From contig NZ_KB905466.1 in NCBI RefSeq assembly GCF_000381365.1, positions 1-64,000 on the forward strand: 64,000 nucleotides of DNA, given 5' to 3'. Position numbers and translations under genes: made by a program. Under the pieces are notes generated by a model. It was not told the origin of the DNA, ran no database searches, and saw only the letters and a list, made by a program, of their open reading frames with translations. Positions 9,740-17,457 of this stretch are shown in pieces. Position 1 is the first letter of the stretch. Each line of letters opens with the position of its first letter. This DNA comes from Bacteroides salyersiae WAL 10018 = DSM 18765 = JCM 12988 (GTDB taxonomy: Bacteria > Bacteroidota > Bacteroidia > Bacteroidales > Bacteroidaceae).

Positions 9740-10564
9740 TTAGATATCACCTGTTACTTTACGAGCTTCAATTGAAGGCACCTGACGATCCCAACGCTTC
9801 CAAGGTGCTTTATCCTGAGCCAAGAGATTCTCAAGCATATTCTTCTCACGAATATTGTCCATACACTGCCAAAATCCTTCATGGATGTAAGACATCAACT
9901 CACCTTTATTTGCGAGTTCTACGAGAGCAGTCTTTTCAAATACACATAAATCCCTATCAAGGAAATCAAAAACCTCAGGTTGGAGTACCATGTAACCAGC
10001 ATTAATAGGAGCTCCATCGGAAGCGCTCTTCTCTCGGAAAGAACGTACAGAGTTGTTCTCACTAATATCCAACACACCTTTATCTTGAGCCATCTTGACT
10101 GCTGTCAGAGTTGCCAGTTTGCCATGACTCTTATGGAACTCAATGAGCTTGTCAATCTCCACATCGCAAACGCCATCGCCATAGGTCATGAGGAAAGGTT
10201 CATTACCTACATACTTCTGTATGCGTTTAATGCGACTACCTGTCATCGTGTTGTAGCCAGTATCAACTACCGTTACCTTCCAAGGTTCCATGTTCGTTTG
10301 GTGAACAGCCATCTCGTTCTTACCATTGCGGTAATCAAAGGTAACATCTGAGTTGTGCAGAAAGTAGTTAGCAAACCACTCCTTGATATACTCCTGCTTA
10401 TAACCAGCGCAGATGATAAACTCTGTATGACCATAGTAGGCATACTCTTTCATGATGTGCCATAGGATAGGCATTCCGCCAATTTCAATCATTGGCTTTG
10501 GTTTAAACTGAGATTCCTCAGAGATACGGGAACCGAAGCCTCCAGCGAGAAGAACGACTTTCAT
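9740..10564 (-). CDS. rfbF: Glucose-1-phosphate cytidylyltransferase
   Basis: A 274-residue nucleotidyltransferase that makes CDP-glucose from CTP and glucose-1-phosphate. The N-terminal LAGGFGSRISEES, the KPKPMIEIGG motif and the central MTYGDGVCDV active-site block are characteristic of RfbF rather than RmlA. The ATG at 10,564 is used because the longer frame from 10,597 adds residues not seen in the family. It is the first gene after the IS66 remnant. The cupin gene starts 5 nt before its stop position in this orientation, so translation is probably coupled. Confidence 0.93.
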   Translation of the reverse strand: MKVVLLAGGFGSRISEESQFKPKPMIEIGGMPILWHIMKEYAYYGHTEFIICAGYKQEYIKEWFANYFLHNSDVTFDYRNGKNEMAVHQTNMEPWKVTVVDTGYNTMTGSRIKRIQKYVGNEPFLMTYGDGVCDVEIDKLIEFHKSHGKLATLTAVKMAQDKGVLDISENNSVRSFREKSASDGAPINAGYMVLQPEVFDFLDRDLCVFEKTALVELANKGELMSYIHEGFWQCMDNIREKNMLENLLAQDKAPWKRWDRQVPSIEARKVTGDI

Positions 10565-10865
10565 ATTGTTGAGTTTTGAATTATCCTTAAAAAACATGTA
10601 TCACAACGAATGGAGTTATATCATGTGCGGAACAATCATTGAACCAAATATCCGCACGCTTTATGGAAATTGTTAACTATTTACTCGTATTGATTTTAAA
10701 TGGAGAAGCATGTATGGTATCGAACCATAAGCATTAGCTCCGCCCGTGCACTAAGTACTCAATTTAGAGTATCTCCTTTGTATAGACATTTTTACGAGTG
10801 CCTATATATTGAGTTGTTAAAGATTTGACCTATTTGTTAACCATTGGCATATTGCCAATCCGATT
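10565..10865. other. Gap between rfbF and IS66 remnant
   Basis: About 300 bp with no convincing ORF and no -33/-7 promoter facing rfbF. Transcription of the sugar genes therefore probably comes through from the invertible promoter upstream of upxY. I searched for an inverted copy of the IS66 terminus seen at 11,650-11,672 and did not find it, so the other end of the element seems lost. Confidence 0.4.
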
Positions 10866-11237
10866 TTATCTAAATACAGGCTGAAAAAAATCTCCGCAAC
10901 TATTAAATATTTTAGTAAAAAACTTACCTAAATACTCCCAGACAGACCGTCCTTGCATCTTCACCGTACTGACGATACTGTGGTAGGTAACCGCCATCTC
11001 CCCCTCCCTTTCGTACCGCCGAAGAGAAGCATCGCGTTGCTCTGGGTAATCAAAGGGCGAGTATGTAAAAAGTCGTATTATATGACGGCCACGAAACATT
11101 ACGATGAACAAGTTACCGTCATTCGGCTAACGATGAAGCTGCTCACGGATGACGGACAACACATGACTGTGCTTGCAACACATATCGGTAAACTCACGTA
11201 AGTAATAGAAACGATTTATTCTTGTGACACTCAACAT
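10866..11237 (-). pseudogene. Degenerate IS66 tnpB fused to transposase C-terminus
   Basis: From the ATG at 11,237 the frame reads like IS66 TnpB (FYYLREFTDM, VLSVIREQLHR). It then meets an in-frame TAG at 11,127-11,129 and continues in the same frame as TnpB-like sequence (LFIVMFRGRHIIRLFTYS). It passes into a segment typical of the extreme C-terminus of IS66 transposases (VTYHSIVSTVKMQGRSVWEYL). Most of tnpC is missing, so an internal deletion has joined tnpB to the tail of tnpC. Not functional. Confidence 0.75.
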
Positions 11238-11269
11238 AAGCTCTCCAACTTCTCTATCAGAGCCTTCAG

Positions 11270-11593
11270 CTACTGATAGCTTACATTCTTCCGGATTATA
11301 TGAAGACCATTGGTCACGCGCAACTCCACGAGTATACGAACGGAAGAAGTCTTTGCTTCCGTCGATGATGGTTCTTGTGAATGCCTTTCCTCCTTCGGCT
11401 TTTCTTGAGACGAGGATGGAAAGCCATCCACCTTTATTTCCACTAGCTTGTTGCGCATATCCTTGTACCATTTGTAGAAGATGTTGTAAAGTACTTTGTT
11501 ACGTGAACAGAACTGTTCTACAGAGATAACCTTAAACATAACCTCCGTTTGATGCTGGAAATAGAATCTTACCAAATCTTCGCTGCTGTACAT
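11270..11593 (-). pseudogene. IS66 accessory protein TnpA-like, truncated
   Basis: A 107-residue frame beginning MYSSEDLVRF with the IS66 accessory HTH-like pattern (SVEQFCSRNKVLYNIFYKWY) and ending NGLHIIRKNVSYQ. Full-length relatives normally continue for about 20 more residues after this point, so the end is probably truncated. The first 68 bases of the window contain the start of the same gene. Confidence 0.7.
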
Positions 11594-11715
11594 AATATGA
11601 TAAAATGTTCAACTGAGAATGTATAGCCATAAAATTTAAGCCCTGATTTAAGTACTAACCAAAAGTCTCCAATTTCCACCTGCAATATAAAAAGTATGTC
11701 GCAAACATTCAGTTC

Positions 11716-14172
11716 TCATGAGCATTTCAAAAAACGGGAGAAAAGATTCTTCAAGCTTTTACGCTTTCTGTTATGGTTATGACTCTCGTTTCCATAACCA
11801 TAGCCATAACCGTAACCATAACCATAACCATAGCCATAACCATAACCATAGCCTTTATGGTCTGAAGGAACACCATTCAATATCACAGACATATTACGAA
11901 GTTGCTCCTGACGATACATATTCTCCAATTCCGGCAACTGACGACGATCCATCACACCCGAACGGACTACGAAAATGGTAAGATCGGCTACACGATTGAC
12001 AATAGAAGCATCGGCAACCATACCGGCAGGAACATTGTCAACAATAATATAATCATAACGTTTACGAAGTTCTGCTATCAGACGATCAAAACGTTCGCTC
12101 AACAACAATTCGGCTGGATTGGGAGGAACAGGACCGGAGAAGATGACATCCAATTTATCATACTCCTCACTCCTACCAACGATATCGTCTAACTTATCCG
12201 TACCTCCCGAAAGATAATGCGTCAATCCCATACGGTTGGAGGAATTAGAAAAAATACCGCTCAAGGTACCTTTACGGATATCAACATCAACCAAAACAAC
12301 CTTTTTGTTCGTTTGGGCAATACTCATAGCGAGGTTACTTGAAACAAAAGTCTTACCTGCCCCAGGATTCGCAGAAGTAAACATGACCACCTGTAACTTT
12401 TCAGACTTCACACGCATAAAGTCCATGTTTGTACGGATGATACGGAAAGCCTCGGAGACAGAATCACGACTGTTCTCACGGACAACAATACCATCCGAAT
12501 CCTCACCCTTATTATTACCGTGACGGGGAATATTGCCTAAGAAAGGAATAGTTAAAACTTCATCCAACTCCTTACGGGTACGGACTTTGGTATCCGTCAC
12601 ATTCAACAACCAAAATACACCTATAGGAATAGCTAATCCTAAAACAATGGAAGCCAAGAAAATTGCCATTGTTTTAGGCGCTACCGGAGCACTGCTACCC
12701 GAGGCGGAATCTATGATACGGCCATTACTCTCCGTAATGGCCTGTGTCAAGGCATTCTCCTCACGCTTATTCAACAAGTAAAGATAAAGCTCCTCCTTGA
12801 TCTTCTGCTGACGTTCCACTGTAAGCACATATTTTTGCTGGGCAGGCACGGCCTCAATGCGCTTCGTGGTCTGTACTTCCTGTTCACGAATGTTTTTCAA
12901 TTGAATATTCAACCCGACAATCAGATTATCCACCGAACGGATAATCGTCTGCTTCATAGCACCTAAAGAATTGTTCAAATCCATCACAATCGGATTTTTA
13001 CTGCTACTGCCTACCACCAGTTTATCACGTTTCAAAAGAATATCATTGTATTCCTTGATCTGGGATTCGACACTGTTATCCGATATACCGGTATTGGCAG
13101 GAATCAGATCCGAACTCTTTTGAGGATCCGTCAAATACTCTTTAATATATTTGGCAATACTCAACTGGTTCTCCAGACTAAGTCCCTCCTGCTGATAACG
13201 ACTCGTATTGGCAAGATACATACCCGTCTCGGAAGTGATGTCCGTCAACAGATTCTCGCGTTTAAAACTTTCAATATTGGCATCCACACTACCCAATTCA
13301 CGTTCGATGATAATCAGACGTTCATTAATGAATTTGGAGGTATTTACCGCTATCTGGTTCTTGTCATTGATCACATCCTCATTATAGACGGCAATAAGCA
13401 TGTTCAGAATATCTTCTGCACGGGCAGTGGATACATCATCCAAAACCAAGTTGATAATAGTTGTTGTTTTACCGGCAAGAGAAACTTTCAACCTGCCGCG
13501 ATACCCTTCGATGACACCCTCCAAATTGGATTTGACCACATTTACGGGCTTACCATAAAAGACATCCGTATAATATAACGTAGGAGTGATAACCATCGGA
13601 CCGATCGGAGTAGAAACCGTATCATTCAGATGTACATCCAAAACTTCTTCCGAACGGACTCCCCCACCGCCTACAGCCAAAGAAAAGTCAGAAAGACGTA
13701 CCGTAACAGAATCGACAGGGGTAACTACTACTTTTATAACCTGACGCTCCTCCGCCTCAGGAAAAGAAACCGTTACCGGAGCATGGGTGTAAAGTTCATC
13801 ATTACGCAGGCCATTCTTCACCTTATAACTCATATCCAAATGCAAACGGCGGGCAACTTCTTCCATCAAATGACGGGATTGAAAGACAAGTACTTCATTA
13901 TCCACATTACGCTTACCACCCAAAAGAGAAAGGTCAGAAAAAGCCGCCGACTCACTCATACCACCACCTTTGGAATCATCGCGGATAAGAACGGATGCCA
14001 TACGGCTGTATACCTTGGAAGAAGATTTTAAATAAAAGAAAGCTACCCCACCACAGACCAGAACAGAAAGTACAAACCAGTACCAGTTAGCCAATACAAG
14101 ATGGAAGATATCGCTGATATTAATTTCAGACTCCTGCTTACGGGCATCGTTGTTTTTATATTCAGTATTCAT
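11716..14172 (-). CDS. wzc: Capsule chain-length regulator and BY-kinase, Wzc type
   Basis: An 818-residue inner-membrane co-polymerase and bacterial tyrosine kinase controlling capsule chain length and export. Residues about 20-130 form the Wzz-like domain after a first transmembrane segment near 35-50. A second membrane segment lies near 505-525. The cytoplasmic kinase has Walker A (SANPGAGKTFVSSN, near 605), Walker A' (VVLVDVDIRKG, near 635) and Walker B (YIIVDNVP, near 700). The C-terminus is a tract of ten Tyr-Gly/Gly-Tyr units followed by a basic tail, the autophosphorylation cluster. It follows wza by 19 nt. Confidence 0.95.
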   Translation of the reverse strand: MNTEYKNNDARKQESEINISDIFHLVLANWYWFVLSVLVCGGVAFFYLKSSSKVYSRMASVLIRDDSKGGGMSESAAFSDLSLLGGKRNVDNEVLVFQSRHLMEEVARRLHLDMSYKVKNGLRNDELYTHAPVTVSFPEAEERQVIKVVVTPVDSVTVRLSDFSLAVGGGGVRSEEVLDVHLNDTVSTPIGPMVITPTLYYTDVFYGKPVNVVKSNLEGVIEGYRGRLKVSLAGKTTTIINLVLDDVSTARAEDILNMLIAVYNEDVINDKNQIAVNTSKFINERLIIIERELGSVDANIESFKRENLLTDITSETGMYLANTSRYQQEGLSLENQLSIAKYIKEYLTDPQKSSDLIPANTGISDNSVESQIKEYNDILLKRDKLVVGSSSKNPIVMDLNNSLGAMKQTIIRSVDNLIVGLNIQLKNIREQEVQTTKRIEAVPAQQKYVLTVERQQKIKEELYLYLLNKREENALTQAITESNGRIIDSASGSSAPVAPKTMAIFLASIVLGLAIPIGVFWLLNVTDTKVRTRKELDEVLTIPFLGNIPRHGNNKGEDSDGIVVRENSRDSVSEAFRIIRTNMDFMRVKSEKLQVVMFTSANPGAGKTFVSSNLAMSIAQTNKKVVLVDVDIRKGTLSGIFSNSSNRMGLTHYLSGGTDKLDDIVGRSEEYDKLDVIFSGPVPPNPAELLLSERFDRLIAELRKRYDYIIVDNVPAGMVADASIVNRVADLTIFVVRSGVMDRRQLPELENMYRQEQLRNMSVILNGVPSDHKGYGYGYGYGYGYGYGYGYGYGNESHNHNRKRKSLKNLFSRFLKCS
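11794..11853 (-). repeat. Hexanucleotide repeat encoding Tyr-Gly tail of Wzc
   Basis: Ten tandem hexamers, variants of GGTTAT/GGCTAT on the coding strand, encode ten alternating Gly-Tyr units. Because the unit is a multiple of three, slippage would change the number of phosphorylatable tyrosines without breaking the frame. Confidence 0.9.
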
Positions 14173-14191
14173 TGTTCTTTTTATATCCGGA

Positions 14192-14983
14192 TTATTTAAA
14201 CATGGTTACCATTAAAGAAGCTACGGAAGCCAATACCGAAACAGCAGACAGCCAAACACCTACAGAATTATTGGAGTTAATACGACTCTGTCCTGTCTTC
14301 GCCTTGTTAGGTTCTACATACACGATATCATTCTGCTGCAAATAGTAACAGGGAGACTGAAAAATATCAGAAGAACGAAGATCATGATAAAGAATACGAC
14401 GTTTACCGTCTTTTTCACGAATAACAGCCACACGGTCACGACGGCCATAAATAGTCAAATCACCTGCCATACTCAAAGCTTCCAATAGCGTTATTCTATC
14501 ACCGGAAATATCAAATGTACCCGGACGAGCCACTTCACCCATTACAGAAACTTTAAAATTCAGAAACTGAACGGTGACAATAGGATCCTTTATCAAATCC
14601 TCATTCATTAATTTCTGTTTTATCAATTCCGTCACCTGCATGCGCGTCAGTCCTTCTACATGAAGCCTGCCTAAGATGGGAAAATCAATATCACCATTCT
14701 GGTCGACAAGATAACCTAATACACGCTGTTGTCCCAAATTTTGATTTCCAATTTGGAAACTTATCAACGGCATATTAAACGGCAACGCCAGTTCCGGATC
14801 TTTACTGTTCACTAAAATAGCCAATAAATCATCCTTATGAATGATTACCTCATAATTCTTATCGATAGTTTCTTCTTTCAAAGAAGTAATATCCTGCAAG
14901 TAAAGTACCTCTTTCGGAGCAGAACAAGATGCCAACAAAGCGGTCAATCCTAACAATAAATAATATTTTAATTGCATATTCAT
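14192..14983 (-). CDS. wza: Outer-membrane polysaccharide export lipoprotein, Wza type
   Basis: A 263-residue exporter. The signal peptide ends in a lipobox (LLASC, Cys20). Next come the polysaccharide export domain (about 40-130, with IHKDDLLAILVNSKDPELA) and an SLBB-like domain (about 135-230, with VSVMGEVARPGTFDI). A C-terminal hydrophobic helix (about 238-258) would cross the outer membrane. It lies between upxZ and wzc, forming the export machinery of the capsule operon. Confidence 0.92.
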   Translation of the reverse strand: MNMQLKYYLLLGLTALLASCSAPKEVLYLQDITSLKEETIDKNYEVIIHKDDLLAILVNSKDPELALPFNMPLISFQIGNQNLGQQRVLGYLVDQNGDIDFPILGRLHVEGLTRMQVTELIKQKLMNEDLIKDPIVTVQFLNFKVSVMGEVARPGTFDISGDRITLLEALSMAGDLTIYGRRDRVAVIREKDGKRRILYHDLRSSDIFQSPCYYLQQNDIVYVEPNKAKTGQSRINSNNSVGVWLSAVSVLASVASLMVTMFK

Positions 14984-15033
14984 TAAATTACTTTTTTTAT
15001 TTTCCTTTGTTTTAATTAATCACCTTATCCCAG

Positions 15034-15528
15034 TTATTCCTCTATCTCTTCCCACGGATAGGGATTTGCCTCCATACTATCCAGTAAACCGGCTATTTCC
15101 TGCTCTTCAGTAGTCAACTCTCTCCCACCCCAACTTTTCAGAATATCATGGGCTTCACGAGACAAAGCGTCATCATACACTTCCCCATAACAATAAGTCA
15201 GCAGGCGAAGCTTCTGTAAAGAAACAGGCAGATGCGGCAGAACCTTCCAACAACAATCAAGGACCTGCTGAATATGTTCCTGCTTATTGCTATCACCGTA
15301 TATAGTGGCATTATACCCCATTAATAGAGCCAGACAAACTTCCGCATCCTCTTCCGGCATAAGAGAGCCTGCTGTATTCCAAAGAGAATACAAGGTATCG
15401 CTAAGAGTGAGAACCGTACGATTTTGTCTGCAAAAATCATCAGAATAGAGAGATGCGTCTTCCTCAAAAAACAGTAATTGGTGGGCCAAACGCTGAAGCT
15501 CCAAAGCTTTCGTTGTGAATGATTCCAT
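15034..15528 (-). CDS. upxZ: UpxZ family transcription inhibitor
   Basis: A 164-residue protein of the UpxZ family, always second in Bacteroides capsule loci. Known members act in trans on the UpxY antiterminators of other loci, so that one capsule is expressed at a time. The sequence is mostly helical and acidic with the family pattern ALELQRLAHQLLFFE at the N-terminus and a LLTYCYGEVYDDALS segment near 125. It starts 18 nt downstream of the upxY stop. Confidence 0.9.
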   Translation of the reverse strand: MESFTTKALELQRLAHQLLFFEEDASLYSDDFCRQNRTVLTLSDTLYSLWNTAGSLMPEEDAEVCLALLMGYNATIYGDSNKQEHIQQVLDCCWKVLPHLPVSLQKLRLLTYCYGEVYDDALSREAHDILKSWGGRELTTEEQEIAGLLDSMEANPYPWEEIEE

Positions 15529-15546
15529 TATAATAATTTGATATTT

Positions 15547-16080
15547 TTATTCGATTGGTTTCAAATAACTTTTGGGTATTTTGATATTGGCGGTCAAAAC
15601 ACCCTGAATATGAATAATGACATAAGTTTTATTGGCTTCAATACCGACCTTACCTTCGATACCAGCAAATTCACCTTTCACGACTTTTACTTTACTGCCG
15701 ACAACAAGAGCGCTATTATCAAAACTGACGCCGTCGGGAGAAAGATCCAATACAAAACGGAAGTCATCCATCTGCTTGTCCGGAACAACAAGCATGTTGC
15801 CGGTAAAGAGATCTTTCATATAAAAAAGCGGGATACTATACTGATTAGCCAGATCAATAGCTGTCTGCTTGGTACACTGTATAAAGATTAAATTTTTAAT
15901 AAGAGGTATTTCTACCTTTTTTCGGCGATATTTCAGCTGCCTGACTACAATTCGAGTGGGAAGATAGTATTCTACATCAAGCACATTTTCTGTCCTCAAT
16001 TTTTCAATCCAACTGCGAACTAAAAATTCTTGTTTATCTCTAACACGAGCAGCAAACCATTTCTTTTGTATATCAGACAC
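15547..16080 (-). CDS. upxY: UpxY family NusG-like antiterminator
   Basis: A 177-residue NusG paralogue with an N-terminal NGN domain (KKWFAARVRDKQE at 6-18) and a C-terminal KOW motif (VVKGEFAGIEGKVG, near 134-147). UpxY proteins prevent premature termination in the leader of their own capsule operon. The start is a GTG at 16,080, directly preceded in frame by TAA, so no upstream ATG is possible. It is the first gene after the invertible promoter, about 130 nt downstream of the nearer inverted repeat. Confidence 0.94.
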   Translation of the reverse strand: MSDIQKKWFAARVRDKQEFLVRSWIEKLRTENVLDVEYYLPTRIVVRQLKYRRKKVEIPLIKNLIFIQCTKQTAIDLANQYSIPLFYMKDLFTGNMLVVPDKQMDDFRFVLDLSPDGVSFDNSALVVGSKVKVVKGEFAGIEGKVGIEANKTYVIIHIQGVLTANIKIPKSYLKPIE

Positions 16081-16101
16081 TTATTATAGTTTAGTAAAAG
16101 A

Positions 16102-16146
16102 TTAAAACCAGGATTTTGGGTGCGCTTCGCAGTTTGAACGAGACAT
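16102..16146 (-). CDS. Possible 14-codon leader ORF before upxY
   Basis: In the leader between the inverted repeat and upxY, an ATG at 16,146 opens a 14-codon frame (MSRSNCEAHPKSWF) that stops 21 nt before the upxY GTG. It overlaps a small hairpin (TGCG-CTT-CGCA). It could be a leader peptide or simply chance; there is no ribosome-binding evidence. Confidence 0.25.
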   Translation of the reverse strand: MSRSNCEAHPKSWF

Positions 16147-16211
16147 TTTTCTCTATCAAACCGTAACTAATTCCGAAATATTTTTTATTGAACGAAACAA
16201 TGATAAAACTG

Positions 16212-16456
16212 AAAAAGTGTTTCAATAGACGTTCGTTTAATTGAACACCTTTTTTGAAGGTATTTTATAAATAGGTATTTGTTAAATATATACATTGAAA
16301 ATCTCAGTTCTATTTTCTTAATATACGTCTATTTAACAGTCGGATAAAAATAACATAGCACACAAATTATCAATTTATACAATAATGAATTTCTCCTTAT
16401 TATAATACCTTTTAAAATTGTGTTCAATTAAACGAACGTCTATTGAAACACTTTTT
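16212..16456. promoter_or_regulatory. Invertible capsule promoter with 37-bp inverted repeats
   Basis: Bases 16,212-16,248 and 16,420-16,456 are perfect 37-bp inverted repeats around a 171-bp AT-rich segment. Each repeat contains AGACGTTCGT, which fits the ARACGTWCGT core of sites inverted by the Mpi serine recombinase in Bacteroides fragilis. The segment should carry the promoter for the leftward capsule operon. In the sequenced orientation the best -33-like box (TTTTTTG at 16,250) is followed by TATTTG near 16,276 and points rightward, away from upxY. This weakly suggests the OFF state. No invertase gene is in the window. Confidence 0.88.
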
Positions 16457-16611
16457 TATTTCATCATATCACATTGTACTTCAATTGAATACTACTCCAA
16501 ACATTATCTTTTCATTATATTCTCCCCCATTCATTTATCTTTATTCAAATTACTTTATTACTTTTGACGTTTTTAAATATTTTAACCATTAACAAAACAA
16601 GAACAGAGATC

Positions 16612-16979
16612 ATGAACAAAAAAGAAAGACAAAAGGATGTAATGAAAACACTTCTGAAAGCAAGTCAACAAAACCGTTAAACACTAATAACCAAATTATT
16701 AATGAGCACAAACAGAAAGATAACAAAGAAGAGATAAAAGGTATTATTTCCAACCACGAAGACGTCATCAGATATTTAATTTCCATTTATCATCAAGGAA
16801 GTATGGGTAGAAATATCAAGACATCGCAAGCCTCACTTGCACGATTTATAGCAAAGACGGAAATACTGGGATACATTGTGGACGGGAAGTACAAGCCACT
16901 AAATATCAGCTCCATTACAAACTACATCTCCACCATCATAAACGAAGACAGGAAAGTTAAAAAAAAGGCAAAGGAATAA
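16612..16979 (+). pseudogene. Small hypothetical gene, apparently frameshifted
   Basis: An ATG at 16,612 opens a 22-codon frame (begins MNKKERQKDVMKTL) that stops at 16,680. Over the same bases another frame stays open, has no early start, and runs to a TAA at 16,977. It encodes a plausible helical domain (EDVIRYLISIYHQG, ASLARFIAKTEILGY, SITNYISTIINEDRK). Together they read as one protein of about 120 residues broken by a shift in the A-rich stretch near 16,670. A sequencing error or programmed shift is also possible. Function unknown. Confidence 0.45.
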
Positions 16980-17040
16980 AGAAAAAAACGAATGAAAAAA
17001 GACAGGCATTTTCTTAATCCGTTTCAGAGACGGACAGACG

Positions 17041-17048
17041 TATCTTTG
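17041..17048 (+). promoter_or_regulatory. Bacteroides -7 box TATCTTTG
   Basis: Perfect TAnnTTTG box 56 nt before the ATG at 17,104. The nearest -33-like element (TTTC at 17,022) is spaced by only 16 nt, so that half is weak. Confidence 0.55.
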
Positions 17049-17103
17049 CCACCGCCTAAAGCTGCATAGACGCAGCAAGGTATTCATCATTAAAAATTAT
17101 ATC

Positions 17104-17451
17104 ATGAAAAATTTAACAAGGACGGTATCAGAGAGCGAAGCCATGAAACGGAAATGGGAAAAACGTATTATGCAGGAAAAGAACTATTCCGAAAATACCG
17201 CCAAATGGATGGCACAACATCTGGAAGCCCTATTGGACTACATGCAATACGGACATGCCGTCATCGCATTCTACAAACAAAACGGGAAGTTCAAATTCGT
17301 GAAAGCTACGCTAAGGTATTATGAAGCGGAATTTCACAAAAAATATAATCCCGCAAACGTGGAAGCCGCAGTAGTCTATTGGGATATAGATGAACAGGGA
17401 TGGAGAACATTTCAAATGGAGAATTTTCTGGAATGGAGGGTAATGGGATAA
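17104..17451 (+). CDS. Small SH3-barrel (WYL_2-like) hypothetical protein
   Basis: A 115-residue protein. The C-terminal half (HAVIAFYKQNGKFKFVKATL ... VVYWDIDEQGWRTF) resembles the WYL_2/Sm-like SH3 beta-barrel family of small Bacteroidetes proteins. The N-terminal half is helical and charged. The gene ends 6 nt before the DUF4373 gene, so the two are probably co-transcribed. Such pairs are common beside capsule loci and on mobile DNA; the role is not known. Confidence 0.6.
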   Translation: MKNLTRTVSESEAMKRKWEKRIMQEKNYSENTAKWMAQHLEALLDYMQYGHAVIAFYKQNGKFKFVKATLRYYEAEFHKKYNPANVEAAVVYWDIDEQGWRTFQMENFLEWRVMG

Positions 17452-17457
17452 GATGTT

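Larger units (their letters stand above)
10866..11672 (-). mobile_element. IS66-family element remnant
   Basis: Contains in order a truncated tnpA, a tnpB with an in-frame stop, and only the C-terminal end of the transposase. The right end (11,526-11,672) is repeated at 1-147. The element separates the conserved export genes (wza, wzc) from the glycan-specific genes. With the copy at the window edge it forms direct repeats about 11.5 kb apart. Confidence 0.75.

Noticed and set aside
10565-10865. Second terminal inverted repeat of the IS66 remnant
   Set aside because: No sequence here matches the complement of the 11,650-11,672 end, so the boundary on this side cannot be set.
16249-16419. A firm ON/OFF call for the capsule promoter
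   Set aside because: Both directions have only partial -33/-7 matches. The rightward one is slightly better, but not enough for a definite call.
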